A DNA stretch of 64,000 bases, taken from NCBI RefSeq assembly GCF_017876155.1, contig NZ_JAGINP010000001.1, forward strand, positions 62,001 through 126,000, given 5' to 3'. Source of the DNA: Azospirillum rugosum. Lineage in GTDB: Bacteria; Pseudomonadota; Alphaproteobacteria; Azospirillales; Azospirillaceae. The notes under the pieces are model-generated. The model saw nothing but the letters and a program-made list of their open reading frames with translations, had not been told where the DNA came from and did no database searches. A program made the translations under genes and the position numbers. Within the stretch, counting starts at the first letter, position 1. Each line of letters opens with the position of its first letter. Shown here one piece after another: positions 43,316 to 53,507 of the stretch.

Positions 43316-44287
43316 GTGGAGATCACGGCGGTGCGAATTGCAGTCTGCGCAATCGTGAAGAACGAGGCGCCTTACCTTCTGGAATGGATCGCCTATTACA
43401 TCGCCATCGGCGTCGACCATTTCATCATCTATGACAACGGCAGCACGGACGGATCGGTCGAGCTTTTGCTGCGGATCGGCACGAAAGTCCCGATAACGGT
43501 GGTGTCGTGGCCGTCGCCGAATTGCGAGCGCCCCCTCGACTATCCGGAAATCTACGACGCGCTCGATCAGCTCGACGTCCAAATCCGCTATGATTGGCAG
43601 AAGTTGATCTGGATGAGTCCGCAGATCGCCGCGTACAACCACGCGCTGACCAGTTTCGGCGACCAGCATGACTGGCTGCTGTTCGTCGACGCGGACGAGT
43701 TCTTCGTGCCCGTGCGTGATCGTTCCATCAAGGATTTCGTCGCGCGTTGCGCGTCGCGGGACGGTGTGGCGGCGATCGCGGTGAATGAGAAATACTTCGG
43801 ATCGTCGGGGCACGAGCACGAGGATCCCCGTCCCGTCATCGAACGCTTCACGCGGTGCGCGTGGCCGCGTTTCGACGGTCACCTGCATGTCAAGACGTTG
43901 GTCCGTCCTTCGATGACGGGGGTGATGTTCATTCATGGAGCAAAGCTCCGAAGCGGGTTCTGCGTGAATGACGCAGGCGAACGCATCGAATTGCAGCAAT
44001 GCGCCTTCACGTCCTCGGTGTCGATGTATTATGGGCAGATCAACCATTACAGCGTGAAATCAAAGGAAGAGTTCATCCGAAAAAAGTCCAGGGGACGCGC
44101 GCATGTCGCGGACGACCACATCGCGAAGTTCGCCGATATGGACGATGCGTATTTTGAACGGCAGGATCGGAACGAAGACACCGATGCGTCGATTCAGCGG
44201 TTTCTGAACGCCACCCTGCACAACATGGCCATCCTGCGCGCCGAATGCGGCATTCCGTCGGCGCCGTCCGGGCAGAGTGCGGTCTAG
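43316..44287 (+). CDS. glycosyltransferase, family 2/92-like
   Basis: This is a 323-residue putative glycosyltransferase with a GT-A fold. IAVCAIVKNEAPYLLEWIAY and FIIYDNGSTDGS form the nucleotide-sugar-binding start, and LLFVDADEFFVP carries the DxD metal motif. The downstream HLHVKTLVRP and FIHGAKL region fits the GT92/DUF23-like group. GTG 43316 is the first start; GTG 43331 is an alternative. It lies inside the flagellar block, 19 bp after fliJ, and converges with the QueF-like gene (4-bp overlap). Its wobble positions look less GC-rich than its neighbours, which may point to later acquisition. Flagellin glycosylation is a possible role. Confidence 0.82.
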   Translation: MEITAVRIAVCAIVKNEAPYLLEWIAYYIAIGVDHFIIYDNGSTDGSVELLLRIGTKVPITVVSWPSPNCERPLDYPEIYDALDQLDVQIRYDWQKLIWMSPQIAAYNHALTSFGDQHDWLLFVDADEFFVPVRDRSIKDFVARCASRDGVAAIAVNEKYFGSSGHEHEDPRPVIERFTRCAWPRFDGHLHVKTLVRPSMTGVMFIHGAKLRSGFCVNDAGERIELQQCAFTSSVSMYYGQINHYSVKSKEEFIRKKSRGRAHVADDHIAKFADMDDAYFERQDRNEDTDASIQRFLNATLHNMAILRAECGIPSAPSGQSAV

Positions 44288-44658
44288 ATCCGCCGCATCC
44301 GGGCGAAGAGATGGGGGTTGTCCCAGCCGGGCTGGCGGTCTTCCACGACGACGCGGTGGGGCACGGGGGCCGGGCGTTCGGCCGTGACCTCGGCCCAGCG
44401 GGGTACCAGCTCGTTGTTGAGGTCGTCGAGGACGGCGAGCGCCAGCGCCTCCAGCCCGCCGCCGGCCGTGCCGGAGAGCGCGCCTAGGTAGGCGGCGAAG
44501 CCGGCCGGGTCCAGCACCAGCCGGTCGGGCACATAGCGCACGATCAGGCGCGTGCCGGGAACGGGCTCGCCTTCCAGGACGACCAGATAGTCGTGGCGGG
44601 CGCCCGGGTTGGGTGCAGTGGTCAGCAGGTCGCGGCGGTGCATGGGTTTCGGAATCAT
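44284..44658 (-). CDS. QueF-like protein lacking the catalytic core
   Basis: This 124-residue protein resembles 7-cyano-7-deazaguanine reductase QueF at both ends: LLTTAPNPGARHDYLVVLEG and IVRYVPDRLVLD ... AVLDDLNNELVPRWAEVTAE. The stretch in between, which in QueF carries the catalytic cysteine and the TGQPDFATI motif, is missing (EPVPGTRL joins directly), and no cysteine exists in the protein. It therefore cannot be a normal nitrile reductase. ATG 44658 overlaps the stop of the fliK-like gene (TGATG), so it is translationally coupled to it. Function is unknown. Confidence 0.7.
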   Translation of the reverse strand: MIPKPMHRRDLLTTAPNPGARHDYLVVLEGEPVPGTRLIVRYVPDRLVLDPAGFAAYLGALSGTAGGGLEALALAVLDDLNNELVPRWAEVTAERPAPVPHRVVVEDRQPGWDNPHLFARMRRI

Positions 44659-46616
44659 CAAGCAGTGTAGCTTTGGCCGCCCGCCCCGCCGGCGCGGGTC
44701 AGCTTGACCCAGCATTTGGCGCCGGACTGGAAGGACAGGCCGCCGACATAGCCCACGGCGCGGATGCTGTCGGCGAAAATCTGGATCAGGTCGAGCCGCA
44801 GCTCCGGCGCCAGCGCCGTGTGGCTGCGCAGGATCAGGTCGAAGCGGTTGGGCTGCACCAGCCCGTCGAGCTGGAGGGGGCCGAGGCGGCTCAGCTCCAG
44901 GTCGAGCAGGAAGCGGCTCCCCTTGCCATCGCGCTTGCCCTTGCGGCCGCCGTCCTCCTCCTCATCGCCCTTGATCGGGTGGATGTGCAGGCGGATGGGC
45001 AGCGGGCCGTTGGCGTCGAACATCGGCAGGACGAAGGGCCGCCAGTCGCCGGGCAGCGGGTCGGCCGCCTGCTGCTGGAGGGACTTGAACTCGCGGTCCA
45101 GCTGCTGGACGAGATCGCCGCGCCCGGCCCTGTCCAGGGCGGCGGCGGCCTCGTCGCCGAGCCAGCCGCGGGCGTCGCCGCCGCGGATCGCCGACAGAAG
45201 GAAGCTCAGCGCCGCGGTCAGCTTGCGGTTCGGCTGCGGCATGGCGGTGGCGAGCAGGGACTGGGCTGCCGCACGGTCCACGCCGGCGAGGGTGGCCAGG
45301 ATCTGGCGCATGGCCGGCCAGTCGCGCTCCGTCAGCGGGCCGGGGGGCGTCGCCGCGGGCGCTGCGGCGCGCAACGCCTGCCCGGGGTCGGTCAGGGCCG
45401 CGGTGACGGTGGCTCCCTGCGGCAGGTTCGCTTGGACGTTCAGGGCCAGCATGCCCTTGCGCGTGGCGAGGATCGGCTGGCCTTGCGCGGTCGTGCCAGC
45501 CACCGTGCCGCGCAGCACCGGTTCGTCCGGGGTGGCGCCATCCGGCGCGTCCGGCATGTCGTCCAGGCCGGCGGGGGATGGCGGTGCTTTGGTGGACTCG
45601 CCATCCGCGGGGGGATTGCCCGGCAGGTTGGATGATTTCGGGGGCGTGCCCTCGGGCGGCATGCCTTGCGGATGGCTCTGCGGCTGGTCGGGCGGCGGCG
45701 TGATCGTCAGGATCTTGAGCGCCACGGTGCCGCCCTGCGGCAGGTCGGGTTCCGGCGCCGGCTGGGGATCGGGGGCGGTCGGCTTCGGTGTGGCTGGGGC
45801 GGACGGGGGCGGCTCCGCGCCGGGGTGCGCGGCGTCGCCGCCCAGTTGGACCGGCGTGTCGAGCATCGGCTTGCCCATCGGCGGGGACGCGCCTGGGGAC
45901 GGGGCGGGTTGGGTGGCGGGCTGGGGGGCTGCTCCGGCGGTCGTGGGCGCGGCGGCGAGGGGCGGGGGCGTCGCGCCGGCCGTTGCCGATGGCGCGGCGC
46001 CCGACGGCGTGGGCGTGGTGACGGGCGGTGTCGGCGGTGGAGCGGCCTGGCCGGGCAGGGTGGGCGCCGTGCCGCGCGGCGCCGGAGGCTTCGGCGCGGC
46101 GGCGATCACCAGGGCGGGGACGATGCTGCCGGGCACCAGCGGCGGCAAGGGTTGTGCCGTCGGGGCGCCCGCCGTGGCCGTCGGCGTTGCCGAGGGGATG
46201 GTCGGGTTCGGCAGGATCACGGCGGGGCCCTGGCCTGCTCCAGCCTGGGGGGCGGCCGGCGTCCCGGGCGCGGAAGGCGCCGCGGTCGTCCCGGCGGTCA
46301 GGAGGAGCAGGACCTTGGCGCCCTGGGCGGACGTCTGGCCCGGCGTGATTTGAAGCGTGACCGGCTTGTCGGTCGGCAGCGGCGTCGGCGTGTCGAGCAG
46401 GATCTCGCCGGCCTGGGTGCGGACGCGCGTCAGCCCGTCCGGCGTGTCGCCGGCCACCGTGCCGGTCAGCACCACCGCGCGGGTCAGGCCCTGCAACCGT
46501 TCCGGCAGGGTCAGGACCGTCACCTCGGTCGCCACCGCTGGTGCGGCGGGGGCCGTCGGCGCGGGGGCGGCCGGCACCGCTGGGCCGGCGACGGGGGGTG
46601 GGACGGTGCCGCCCAT
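44658..46616 (-). CDS. fliK: FliK-like flagellar hook-length control protein
   Basis: This is a 652-residue protein. The first 400 residues are Pro/Ala/Thr-rich and low in complexity, consistent with an unfolded molecular ruler. The C-terminal part (about 520-640; FLLDLELSRLGPLQLDGLVQ, LRLDLIQIFADSIRAVGYVG) fits the FliK C-terminal domain that switches export specificity at the FlhB gate. The length exceeds E. coli FliK (375). It follows flhG by 22 bp, with GGGAGGGG before ATG 46616. Assignment rests on the C-terminal pattern and the locus. Confidence 0.75.
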   Translation of the reverse strand: MGGTVPPPVAGPAVPAAPAPTAPAAPAVATEVTVLTLPERLQGLTRAVVLTGTVAGDTPDGLTRVRTQAGEILLDTPTPLPTDKPVTLQITPGQTSAQGAKVLLLLTAGTTAAPSAPGTPAAPQAGAGQGPAVILPNPTIPSATPTATAGAPTAQPLPPLVPGSIVPALVIAAAPKPPAPRGTAPTLPGQAAPPPTPPVTTPTPSGAAPSATAGATPPPLAAAPTTAGAAPQPATQPAPSPGASPPMGKPMLDTPVQLGGDAAHPGAEPPPSAPATPKPTAPDPQPAPEPDLPQGGTVALKILTITPPPDQPQSHPQGMPPEGTPPKSSNLPGNPPADGESTKAPPSPAGLDDMPDAPDGATPDEPVLRGTVAGTTAQGQPILATRKGMLALNVQANLPQGATVTAALTDPGQALRAAAPAATPPGPLTERDWPAMRQILATLAGVDRAAAQSLLATAMPQPNRKLTAALSFLLSAIRGGDARGWLGDEAAAALDRAGRGDLVQQLDREFKSLQQQAADPLPGDWRPFVLPMFDANGPLPIRLHIHPIKGDEEEDGGRKGKRDGKGSRFLLDLELSRLGPLQLDGLVQPNRFDLILRSHTALAPELRLDLIQIFADSIRAVGYVGGLSFQSGAKCWVKLTRAGGAGGQSYTA

Positions 46617-46638
46617 GTCCCCTCCCTCGCGTTTCGGC

Positions 46639-47433
46639 TTACTGGCCGCTCATCAGCCGCTGGGCGATGGCCAGCACGTCGCGCGCGGCGTCGCAGCCCG
46701 GCGAGCGGGTGAGCAGCGGCGACTGGTTGCGGATGGCGTCGCGCACCTTCAGGTCGCGGCGGATGATGCCGGCCAGCGACGGCTTGAACTTCAGGAAGTT
46801 CTGGCAGGCCTTCAGGATGGTGCCGTAGGTCCGCTCCCCGTCCTTCACGCTCTGCGCCATGTTCACCACGACGCGGAGGTCCGCCGTCGGGTTGGTGGCG
46901 TGGCTCAGCTTGATGAAGGCGTAGGCGTCGGTCAGCGAGGTCGGCTCGTCCGTCGTGACCACCAGCGTGGTGCCGGCCGGGCCGGACAGGGTGCGCACCG
47001 TGCGGTCCACGCCGGCGCCCATGTCCATGATGACGCAGTCGTAGGTGCGCGCCAGCTCCAGCAGGTCGTTGCGCAGGCCGGAGAGGCGCTGGCTCGGCAG
47101 CTGGGCGAGCGTGCCGGAGCCGGAGCGCCCGGCGATGATGTCGAAGCCGCCTTCGGGGAAGCGCTGGGCCGCGCGGCCCAGGGTCACGTCGCCGTTTATG
47201 ACGGCGCCCAGGTCGTTCTTCGGCTGGAATCCCAGCTGGATGTCGACGTTGGCAAGGCCGAGGTCGCCGTCGAACAGCAGCGAATTCTTGCCCATCTTGG
47301 TCAGCGCGTGGGCGAGCGTGATCGAAAACCACGTCTTGCCGACGCCGCCCTTGCCGCTGGCCACGGCGATGACGTTGGCACCGCGCAGCGGGCGAACGTT
47401 CTTGAGGGCGGCCGGAAACACCGGATCGGTCAT
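46639..47433 (-). CDS. flhG: MinD-like ATPase FlhG
   Basis: This 264-residue ATPase (FlhG/YlxH/FleN) limits flagellar number. The deviant Walker A VASGKGGVGKT (about 24-34), DGDLGLANVDIQLG and MDMGAGVD are present. It pairs with FlhF, whose gene overlaps by 4 bp. The presence of both is typical of polar flagellation. The N-terminal helix that activates FlhF is short here (about 18 residues before the ATPase core). Confidence 0.93.
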   Translation of the reverse strand: MTDPVFPAALKNVRPLRGANVIAVASGKGGVGKTWFSITLAHALTKMGKNSLLFDGDLGLANVDIQLGFQPKNDLGAVINGDVTLGRAAQRFPEGGFDIIAGRSGSGTLAQLPSQRLSGLRNDLLELARTYDCVIMDMGAGVDRTVRTLSGPAGTTLVVTTDEPTSLTDAYAFIKLSHATNPTADLRVVVNMAQSVKDGERTYGTILKACQNFLKFKPSLAGIIRRDLKVRDAIRNQSPLLTRSPGCDAARDVLAIAQRLMSGQ

Positions 47434-48482
47434 GGGATGGTCCTCGACGACGAAGAACGTACGGCTTTGGTCTTGGAAGGAGAGGTCTTGGCGGCGGCAC
47501 GCGCCGCCTTGGCCTCGGGGGGCATCATCAGGCGGGCGAAGGCCATCGGGTTCAATGGCGTCAATCCCTCTGCAACCTTGGAGGATACGCTGGCGTTGCA
47601 GAAAGCCATGCGGGCGCGGTGCGCGGTGCCGAGCAGGCTGCCCAGCCGGCGCGCCATGTCCAGGCGGGTGATCAGCATGCGGCGCACGCCCAGCGCCTTG
47701 AAGGATTGGGCGATGTCGGCGGCCTCCAGCGCGTCCATGCCGGCGGGCAGCACCAGGATCGGCTCCGCCACGCCGGCGGCGAGGAGGGCCTTCAGGTCGG
47801 CCATCTCCTCCCGGTCGTAGGGGTTGCGCCCGGCGGTGTCCACCAGCACCACGTCGCAGCCGCGGTTCACCTCGAAGGCGCCGGCCAGCGCGTCGGGGTC
47901 CTCCACCGTCGCCAGCTTGATCTTCATCAGGCGGGTGAAGGCCGCCAGCTGCTCCATGCCGCCGGCGCGCACCGTGTCGGTGGTGATCACGCCGACCTTG
48001 CGCTTTTTGAACACGGCCTGGGCGGCGAGCTTCGCGACAACCAGCGTCTTCCCGCCGCCCGGCGGGCCGACCAGGATCAGCGGCTTGTTGCCGGTGCGCT
48101 TGTCGTGCAGCGGGCTGAAGGTGAACATGCTGTCGAGTGCTGCGCCCAGCGCAAGCTGCGGATCGTCGGTGTCCAGGCTGGCGGCCGCGTCGATCAGCTG
48201 TTCCGACAGGGCGGCGGGAACGCCGTGGCGGTGCAGCACGTCGGCCACCACCTCGCCCACGTCGATCTCCGGCTCCTCCACGATGATCGGCTTGGGCGGC
48301 GCGTGGTGGGGCGCGCGCGCCGACGCCATCACGAGGTCGTCTTCCTCCACCGCCGCGGTCACGCGCACGCCGCCGCCTTCCTCCTCGCGCGTGGCGACGA
48401 TGATCGCGTCGTCGCCCAGCGCCTGGCGGACCATCCGCATGGCCTCGGACATGGATTTGGCGTGGAAGGACTTCAGCCGCAT
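47430..48482 (-). CDS. flhF: SRP-type GTPase FlhF
   Basis: This 350-residue GTPase sets flagellar position at the pole. A B-domain (about 1-70; MRLKSFHAKSMSEAMRMVRQ) precedes the N and G domains, with the G1 loop LVGPPGGGKT (about 137-146), VITTDTVRAGGMEQL and VDTAGRNP. It overlaps flhG by 4 bp and follows flhA by 46 bp, as in many polarly flagellated bacteria. Confidence 0.94.
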   Translation of the reverse strand: MRLKSFHAKSMSEAMRMVRQALGDDAIIVATREEEGGGVRVTAAVEEDDLVMASARAPHHAPPKPIIVEEPEIDVGEVVADVLHRHGVPAALSEQLIDAAASLDTDDPQLALGAALDSMFTFSPLHDKRTGNKPLILVGPPGGGKTLVVAKLAAQAVFKKRKVGVITTDTVRAGGMEQLAAFTRLMKIKLATVEDPDALAGAFEVNRGCDVVLVDTAGRNPYDREEMADLKALLAAGVAEPILVLPAGMDALEAADIAQSFKALGVRRMLITRLDMARRLGSLLGTAHRARMAFCNASVSSKVAEGLTPLNPMAFARLMMPPEAKAARAAAKTSPSKTKAVRSSSSRTIP

Positions 48483-48528
48483 GCGCGAGGCTCCGTCCCG
48501 GTCACGTCATGGTGTGCGGCGTGTGCCA

Positions 48529-50697
48529 TCAGATCTGCCCCAGGGTCTTGATCTTCGCCTTGGGGTGGATCTCGTTCTGCGACATCACCACGGTGGCCGG
48601 CCGGAACCGCTCGACGATCGAGCGGACGAAGGGACGGATCAGGGGGCTGGTCAACAGGACGGGGGTCTCGCCCATCATGGCGTGTCGCTCGAAGGTTTGG
48701 CGGACCGAAGTGATGAATTGCTGCAGGCGGCTTGGCGCCATCGTCAGTTGCCGGTCGTCGCCGTCACCCACCAGCGATTCCGCGAACGCCTGCTCCCATT
48801 CGGGGGAGAGCGTGACGAGCGGGATGAAGCCCATCTCGTTGATGTTCGCGTCGCAGATCTGACGGGCCAGGCGCGTGCGCACATGCTCCGTGATCTGCGT
48901 GATGCTGCGGGTTTGGCTTGCCGCCTCCGATACGCCTTCCAAGATTGTTGCAAGATCGCGTACCGACACGCGTTCCGCAAGCAAGTTCTGCAGCACACGT
49001 TGCAGTCCGCCCACGGTGATCTGCTGCGGCACCACGTCGGCCACGAGCTTCTGGTGTTCCTTGTCCAATTCATCGAGCAGCTTCTGCGTCTCGGTGAAGG
49101 ACAGAAGCTCCGGCATGTTGTCCTTGATCAGCTCCGTCAGGTGTGTGGTGATGACGGTGGACGGGTCGACGACCGTGTAGCCCTTGAACAGGGCCTCCTC
49201 GCGGTAGCCCGGCTCGATCCAGATGGCCGGCAGGCCGAAGGTCGGCTCGATCGTCTGCTCGCCGGGCAGGCTCATGGCCTCGCCGCGCGGATCCATGACC
49301 AGCAGCATGTTGGGCCGGATGTCGCCGCGCCCCGCCTCGATCTCCTTGATTCGGATGATGTAGGCGTTGGGCGGCAGTTGCAGGTTGTCCTGGATGCGCA
49401 CCGCCGGCATGACGAATCCGACCTCGCCGGCGATCTGCCGGCGCAGTCCCTTGATCTGGTCGGTCAGCCGGTGGCTGCCCGCCTGCGGCTGGTTGATCAG
49501 CGACAGCAGGCCGTAGCCGAGTTCCAGCCGAATCAGGTCGATGGCGAGTGCCGTGGAGATCGGCTCGTCGGCCACGGGGGCGGGGCCGCCGCCAGGGCCC
49601 ATGCCGGCAGCCTCCGCCGCCGCGGCCTCCGCCTCCTCCGCCTCCTTCTTCGCGCGGATCTTCGGCAGGTAGTAGGCGGCGGCACCCACCGCGCCGACCA
49701 CCGGCAGGAAGGGCAGCATCGGCATGCCCGGCATCAGGGCCAGCAGGCCGATGGCGCCGGCCGATAGGCCGAGCGCGCTGACATGGCCGGTCAGCTGGCC
49801 GACCACCGCCTTGTCGGTGGAGCCGCCGGTGCCGGCCTTCGACACCAGGAAGCCGGCGGAGATGGAGATGACCAGTGCCGGGATCTGGGAGACGAGGCCG
49901 TCGCCGATGGTCAGCTTCGTGAAGGTGTCCAGCGCCTGCAGCACCGGCATGTCGTAGCGCAGGACCGCCAGCGCCACGCCGCCGATGATGTTGATGAACA
50001 TGATCATCAGGCCGGCGACGGCGTCGCCCTTCACGAACTTCGACGCACCGTCCATGGAGCCGAAGAAGGCGCTTTCGTCCTCCAGCTCCTTGCGCTTGGC
50101 GCGCGCGGTGGTCTCGTCGATCATGCCCGCGGACAGGTCGGCGTCGATGGCCATCTGCTTGCCGGGCATGGCGTCCAGGGTGAAGCGGGCCGCGACTTCC
50201 GCGATGCGGCCCGAACCGGCGGTGATCACCTTGAAGTTCACGATCGTCAGGATCGCGTAGACGATCACGCCGATGATGAAGTCGCCGCCCATGACGAAGC
50301 CGGCGAAGGCCTCGATGACGTGGCCGGCCGCCGCCGTGCCCTCGTGCCCGTGCGTCAGGATCAGGCGCGTCGACGCCATGTTCAGCGACAGGCGCAGCAG
50401 CGTGGTGATCAGCAGAATCGTCGGGTAGGACGACAGGTCGAGCGGCTTCTCGATGAACAGCACGACCATCAGGATCAGGACGGAGACCGTGATGTTCAGC
50501 CCGAGCATCATGTCGAGCAGCATCGACGGCAGCGGCAGGATCAGGCCGACGACGATCAGCATGATGCCGGCCGCCATCACGATGTCGCCGCGCTTCAGCG
50601 ACGACTTCGCGACAGCCAGCATGTCGCCGAAGGCGGCCATGTTGCCCGCCCGGCCGCCGGTCCCCGGTCCTGTATTCGTCTGCTCCGTCAGCGCCAT
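48529..50697 (-). CDS. flhA: flagellar export gate protein FlhA
   Basis: This 722-residue protein is the major component of the export gate. Eight transmembrane segments lie in the first 350 residues, with the signature FIEKPLDLSSYPTILLITTLLRLSL-type region and the FHIPEP-like SAFFGSMDGASKFVKGDAVA. The large cytoplasmic domain (about 380-722) docks FliJ and chaperone-cargo complexes. flhB is not in the window. It is 35 bp after flbD in the same operon. Confidence 0.96.
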   Translation of the reverse strand: MALTEQTNTGPGTGGRAGNMAAFGDMLAVAKSSLKRGDIVMAAGIMLIVVGLILPLPSMLLDMMLGLNITVSVLILMVVLFIEKPLDLSSYPTILLITTLLRLSLNMASTRLILTHGHEGTAAAGHVIEAFAGFVMGGDFIIGVIVYAILTIVNFKVITAGSGRIAEVAARFTLDAMPGKQMAIDADLSAGMIDETTARAKRKELEDESAFFGSMDGASKFVKGDAVAGLMIMFINIIGGVALAVLRYDMPVLQALDTFTKLTIGDGLVSQIPALVISISAGFLVSKAGTGGSTDKAVVGQLTGHVSALGLSAGAIGLLALMPGMPMLPFLPVVGAVGAAAYYLPKIRAKKEAEEAEAAAAEAAGMGPGGGPAPVADEPISTALAIDLIRLELGYGLLSLINQPQAGSHRLTDQIKGLRRQIAGEVGFVMPAVRIQDNLQLPPNAYIIRIKEIEAGRGDIRPNMLLVMDPRGEAMSLPGEQTIEPTFGLPAIWIEPGYREEALFKGYTVVDPSTVITTHLTELIKDNMPELLSFTETQKLLDELDKEHQKLVADVVPQQITVGGLQRVLQNLLAERVSVRDLATILEGVSEAASQTRSITQITEHVRTRLARQICDANINEMGFIPLVTLSPEWEQAFAESLVGDGDDRQLTMAPSRLQQFITSVRQTFERHAMMGETPVLLTSPLIRPFVRSIVERFRPATVVMSQNEIHPKAKIKTLGQI

Positions 50698-50732
50698 GCC
50701 GTCCGATCCCCGATTGTCCGCTCGTTAGAGGA

Positions 50733-52256
<1,524 letters not shown>

Positions 52257-52259
52257 CGT

Positions 52260-53156
52260 TTACGCTCCCCTCGGAAATCCCCGGTCGGAGTCCCGGTCGA
52301 AGTACTGGATCCGCTTTCCAGGCGGCAGGACGGCGTTCAGGAGCATCTCCAGACGCCGCGGATTTTCCTGACGCGCGATGGATACGGCGCCGATGGTGTA
52401 CAGAGTCTTGATGAGCGCGTCCTCTTCGGCCGCCCGCTCCACCTTCGCGGCGAGCGGGGCGAGCACGACGTTGCCGAGGACGGCGCCGTAGAAGGTGGTC
52501 AGCAGGGCCAGCGCCATGGCCGGCCCGATGGCGGACGGGTCGTTCAAGCTGCCCAGCATCTGGACCAGGCCGACCAGCGTGCCGATCAGGCCCATGGCCG
52601 GCGCCACCTCCGACCCGCGGCGCAGCACGCCGGCGCTCTTGACGTGGCTGGAGCCGACGGCCTCCACCTCCCCGGTCAGCATGCGCTCGATGTCGTCGGG
52701 CGGCAGGCCCTCCGCCACCAGCGTGACGGAGCGGTGCAGGAAGGAGTCGGTGCGCAGCTCCGGCAGGACGTTGCGCAGCGTTTCCGGCGCGCGACGTGCG
52801 GCTTCGGCCAGCAGAAGCACCTGGCGAGCCACGCCGCGCGGGTCGTTGGTGCGCTGGACCAGCACGGCCCCGGCGTCGCGCCACGCCCGCGCCACGTCGC
52901 CCAGCGAGAAGGACGCGGTGGTGACCGCCAGCGTGCCGCCGACCACGATGATCAGCGACGGCGGGTCAAGGAAGGCGCGCAAAGACCCGCCCGCCGCGAT
53001 GGCGACGAGGATGACGCCCGCGGCGGCGGCCAGCCCGACCAGGGTCGCCGCGTCCACCCCGCCGCGCAGCCGCGCGCCGCGCGACGGCGACGTCGCGCTG
53101 GGGCCACCGCGCGAGCCGCGGCGCGGCTGGTCGGACGTATCCCGGGTGACGCTCAT
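52260..53156 (-). CDS. MotA/PomA-type stator protein
   Basis: This 298-residue membrane protein belongs to the MotA/TolQ/ExbB channel family and resembles MotA/PomA: LDPPSLIIVVGGTLAVTTAS, a cytoplasmic loop, then APAMGLIGTLVGLVQMLGSL and PAMALALLTTFYGAVLGNVV. It has four membrane segments and a charged, Arg/Gly-rich N-terminus of about 30 residues. MotA normally works with MotB; no motB is adjacent or elsewhere in the window. It lies between fliN (4-bp overlap) and flbD (3-bp gap). Confidence 0.85.
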   Translation of the reverse strand: MSVTRDTSDQPRRGSRGGPSATSPSRGARLRGGVDAATLVGLAAAAGVILVAIAAGGSLRAFLDPPSLIIVVGGTLAVTTASFSLGDVARAWRDAGAVLVQRTNDPRGVARQVLLLAEAARRAPETLRNVLPELRTDSFLHRSVTLVAEGLPPDDIERMLTGEVEAVGSSHVKSAGVLRRGSEVAPAMGLIGTLVGLVQMLGSLNDPSAIGPAMALALLTTFYGAVLGNVVLAPLAAKVERAAEEDALIKTLYTIGAVSIARQENPRRLEMLLNAVLPPGKRIQYFDRDSDRGFPRGA

Positions 53157-53482
53157 CCGCGGTCCGACTTGATGATTTCGGTCATGGTCACGCCCAAGCG
53201 GTCCTCCACCACCACGACCTCGCCGCGGGCGACGAGGCGGTTGTTCACGTAGATGTCGATGGCCTCGCCCACCTTGCGGTCAAGCTCCACCACCGCGCCA
53301 CGGCCGAGCTTCAGGAGCTGGCTCACCTGCATGGTGGACTTGCCGAGCACGGCCGAGATCTGGACCGGAATGTCGTAGACCGCCTCCAGATCCTTGGCTG
53401 GACCAAGGCCGGTCTCGTAGTCCGCGACGTCGCCGCGGCCGCCGTTGTCCAACTCGTCGAGGGAGAAGCTGTCCTTGCCCAT
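53153..53482 (-). CDS. fliN: flagellar switch protein FliN
   Basis: This 109-residue protein is a C-ring component. The SpoA domain covers about 30-105 (VYDIPVQISAVLGKSTMQVS, LKLGRGAVVELDRKVGEAID, NNRLVARGEVVVVEDRLGVT). It overlaps the motA-like gene by 4 bp. fliM and fliG are absent from this operon. Confidence 0.95.
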   Translation of the reverse strand: MGKDSFSLDELDNGGRGDVADYETGLGPAKDLEAVYDIPVQISAVLGKSTMQVSQLLKLGRGAVVELDRKVGEAIDIYVNNRLVARGEVVVVEDRLGVTMTEIIKSDRG

Positions 53483-53507
53483 CTAAACTCTCCAAAGAAA
53501 TCCAGTC

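Noticed and set aside
44658..46616. Proline/alanine repeats in the fliK-like gene as a possible frameshifted or fused gene
   Set aside because: The frame is continuous and such low-complexity regions are normal in FliK rulers.
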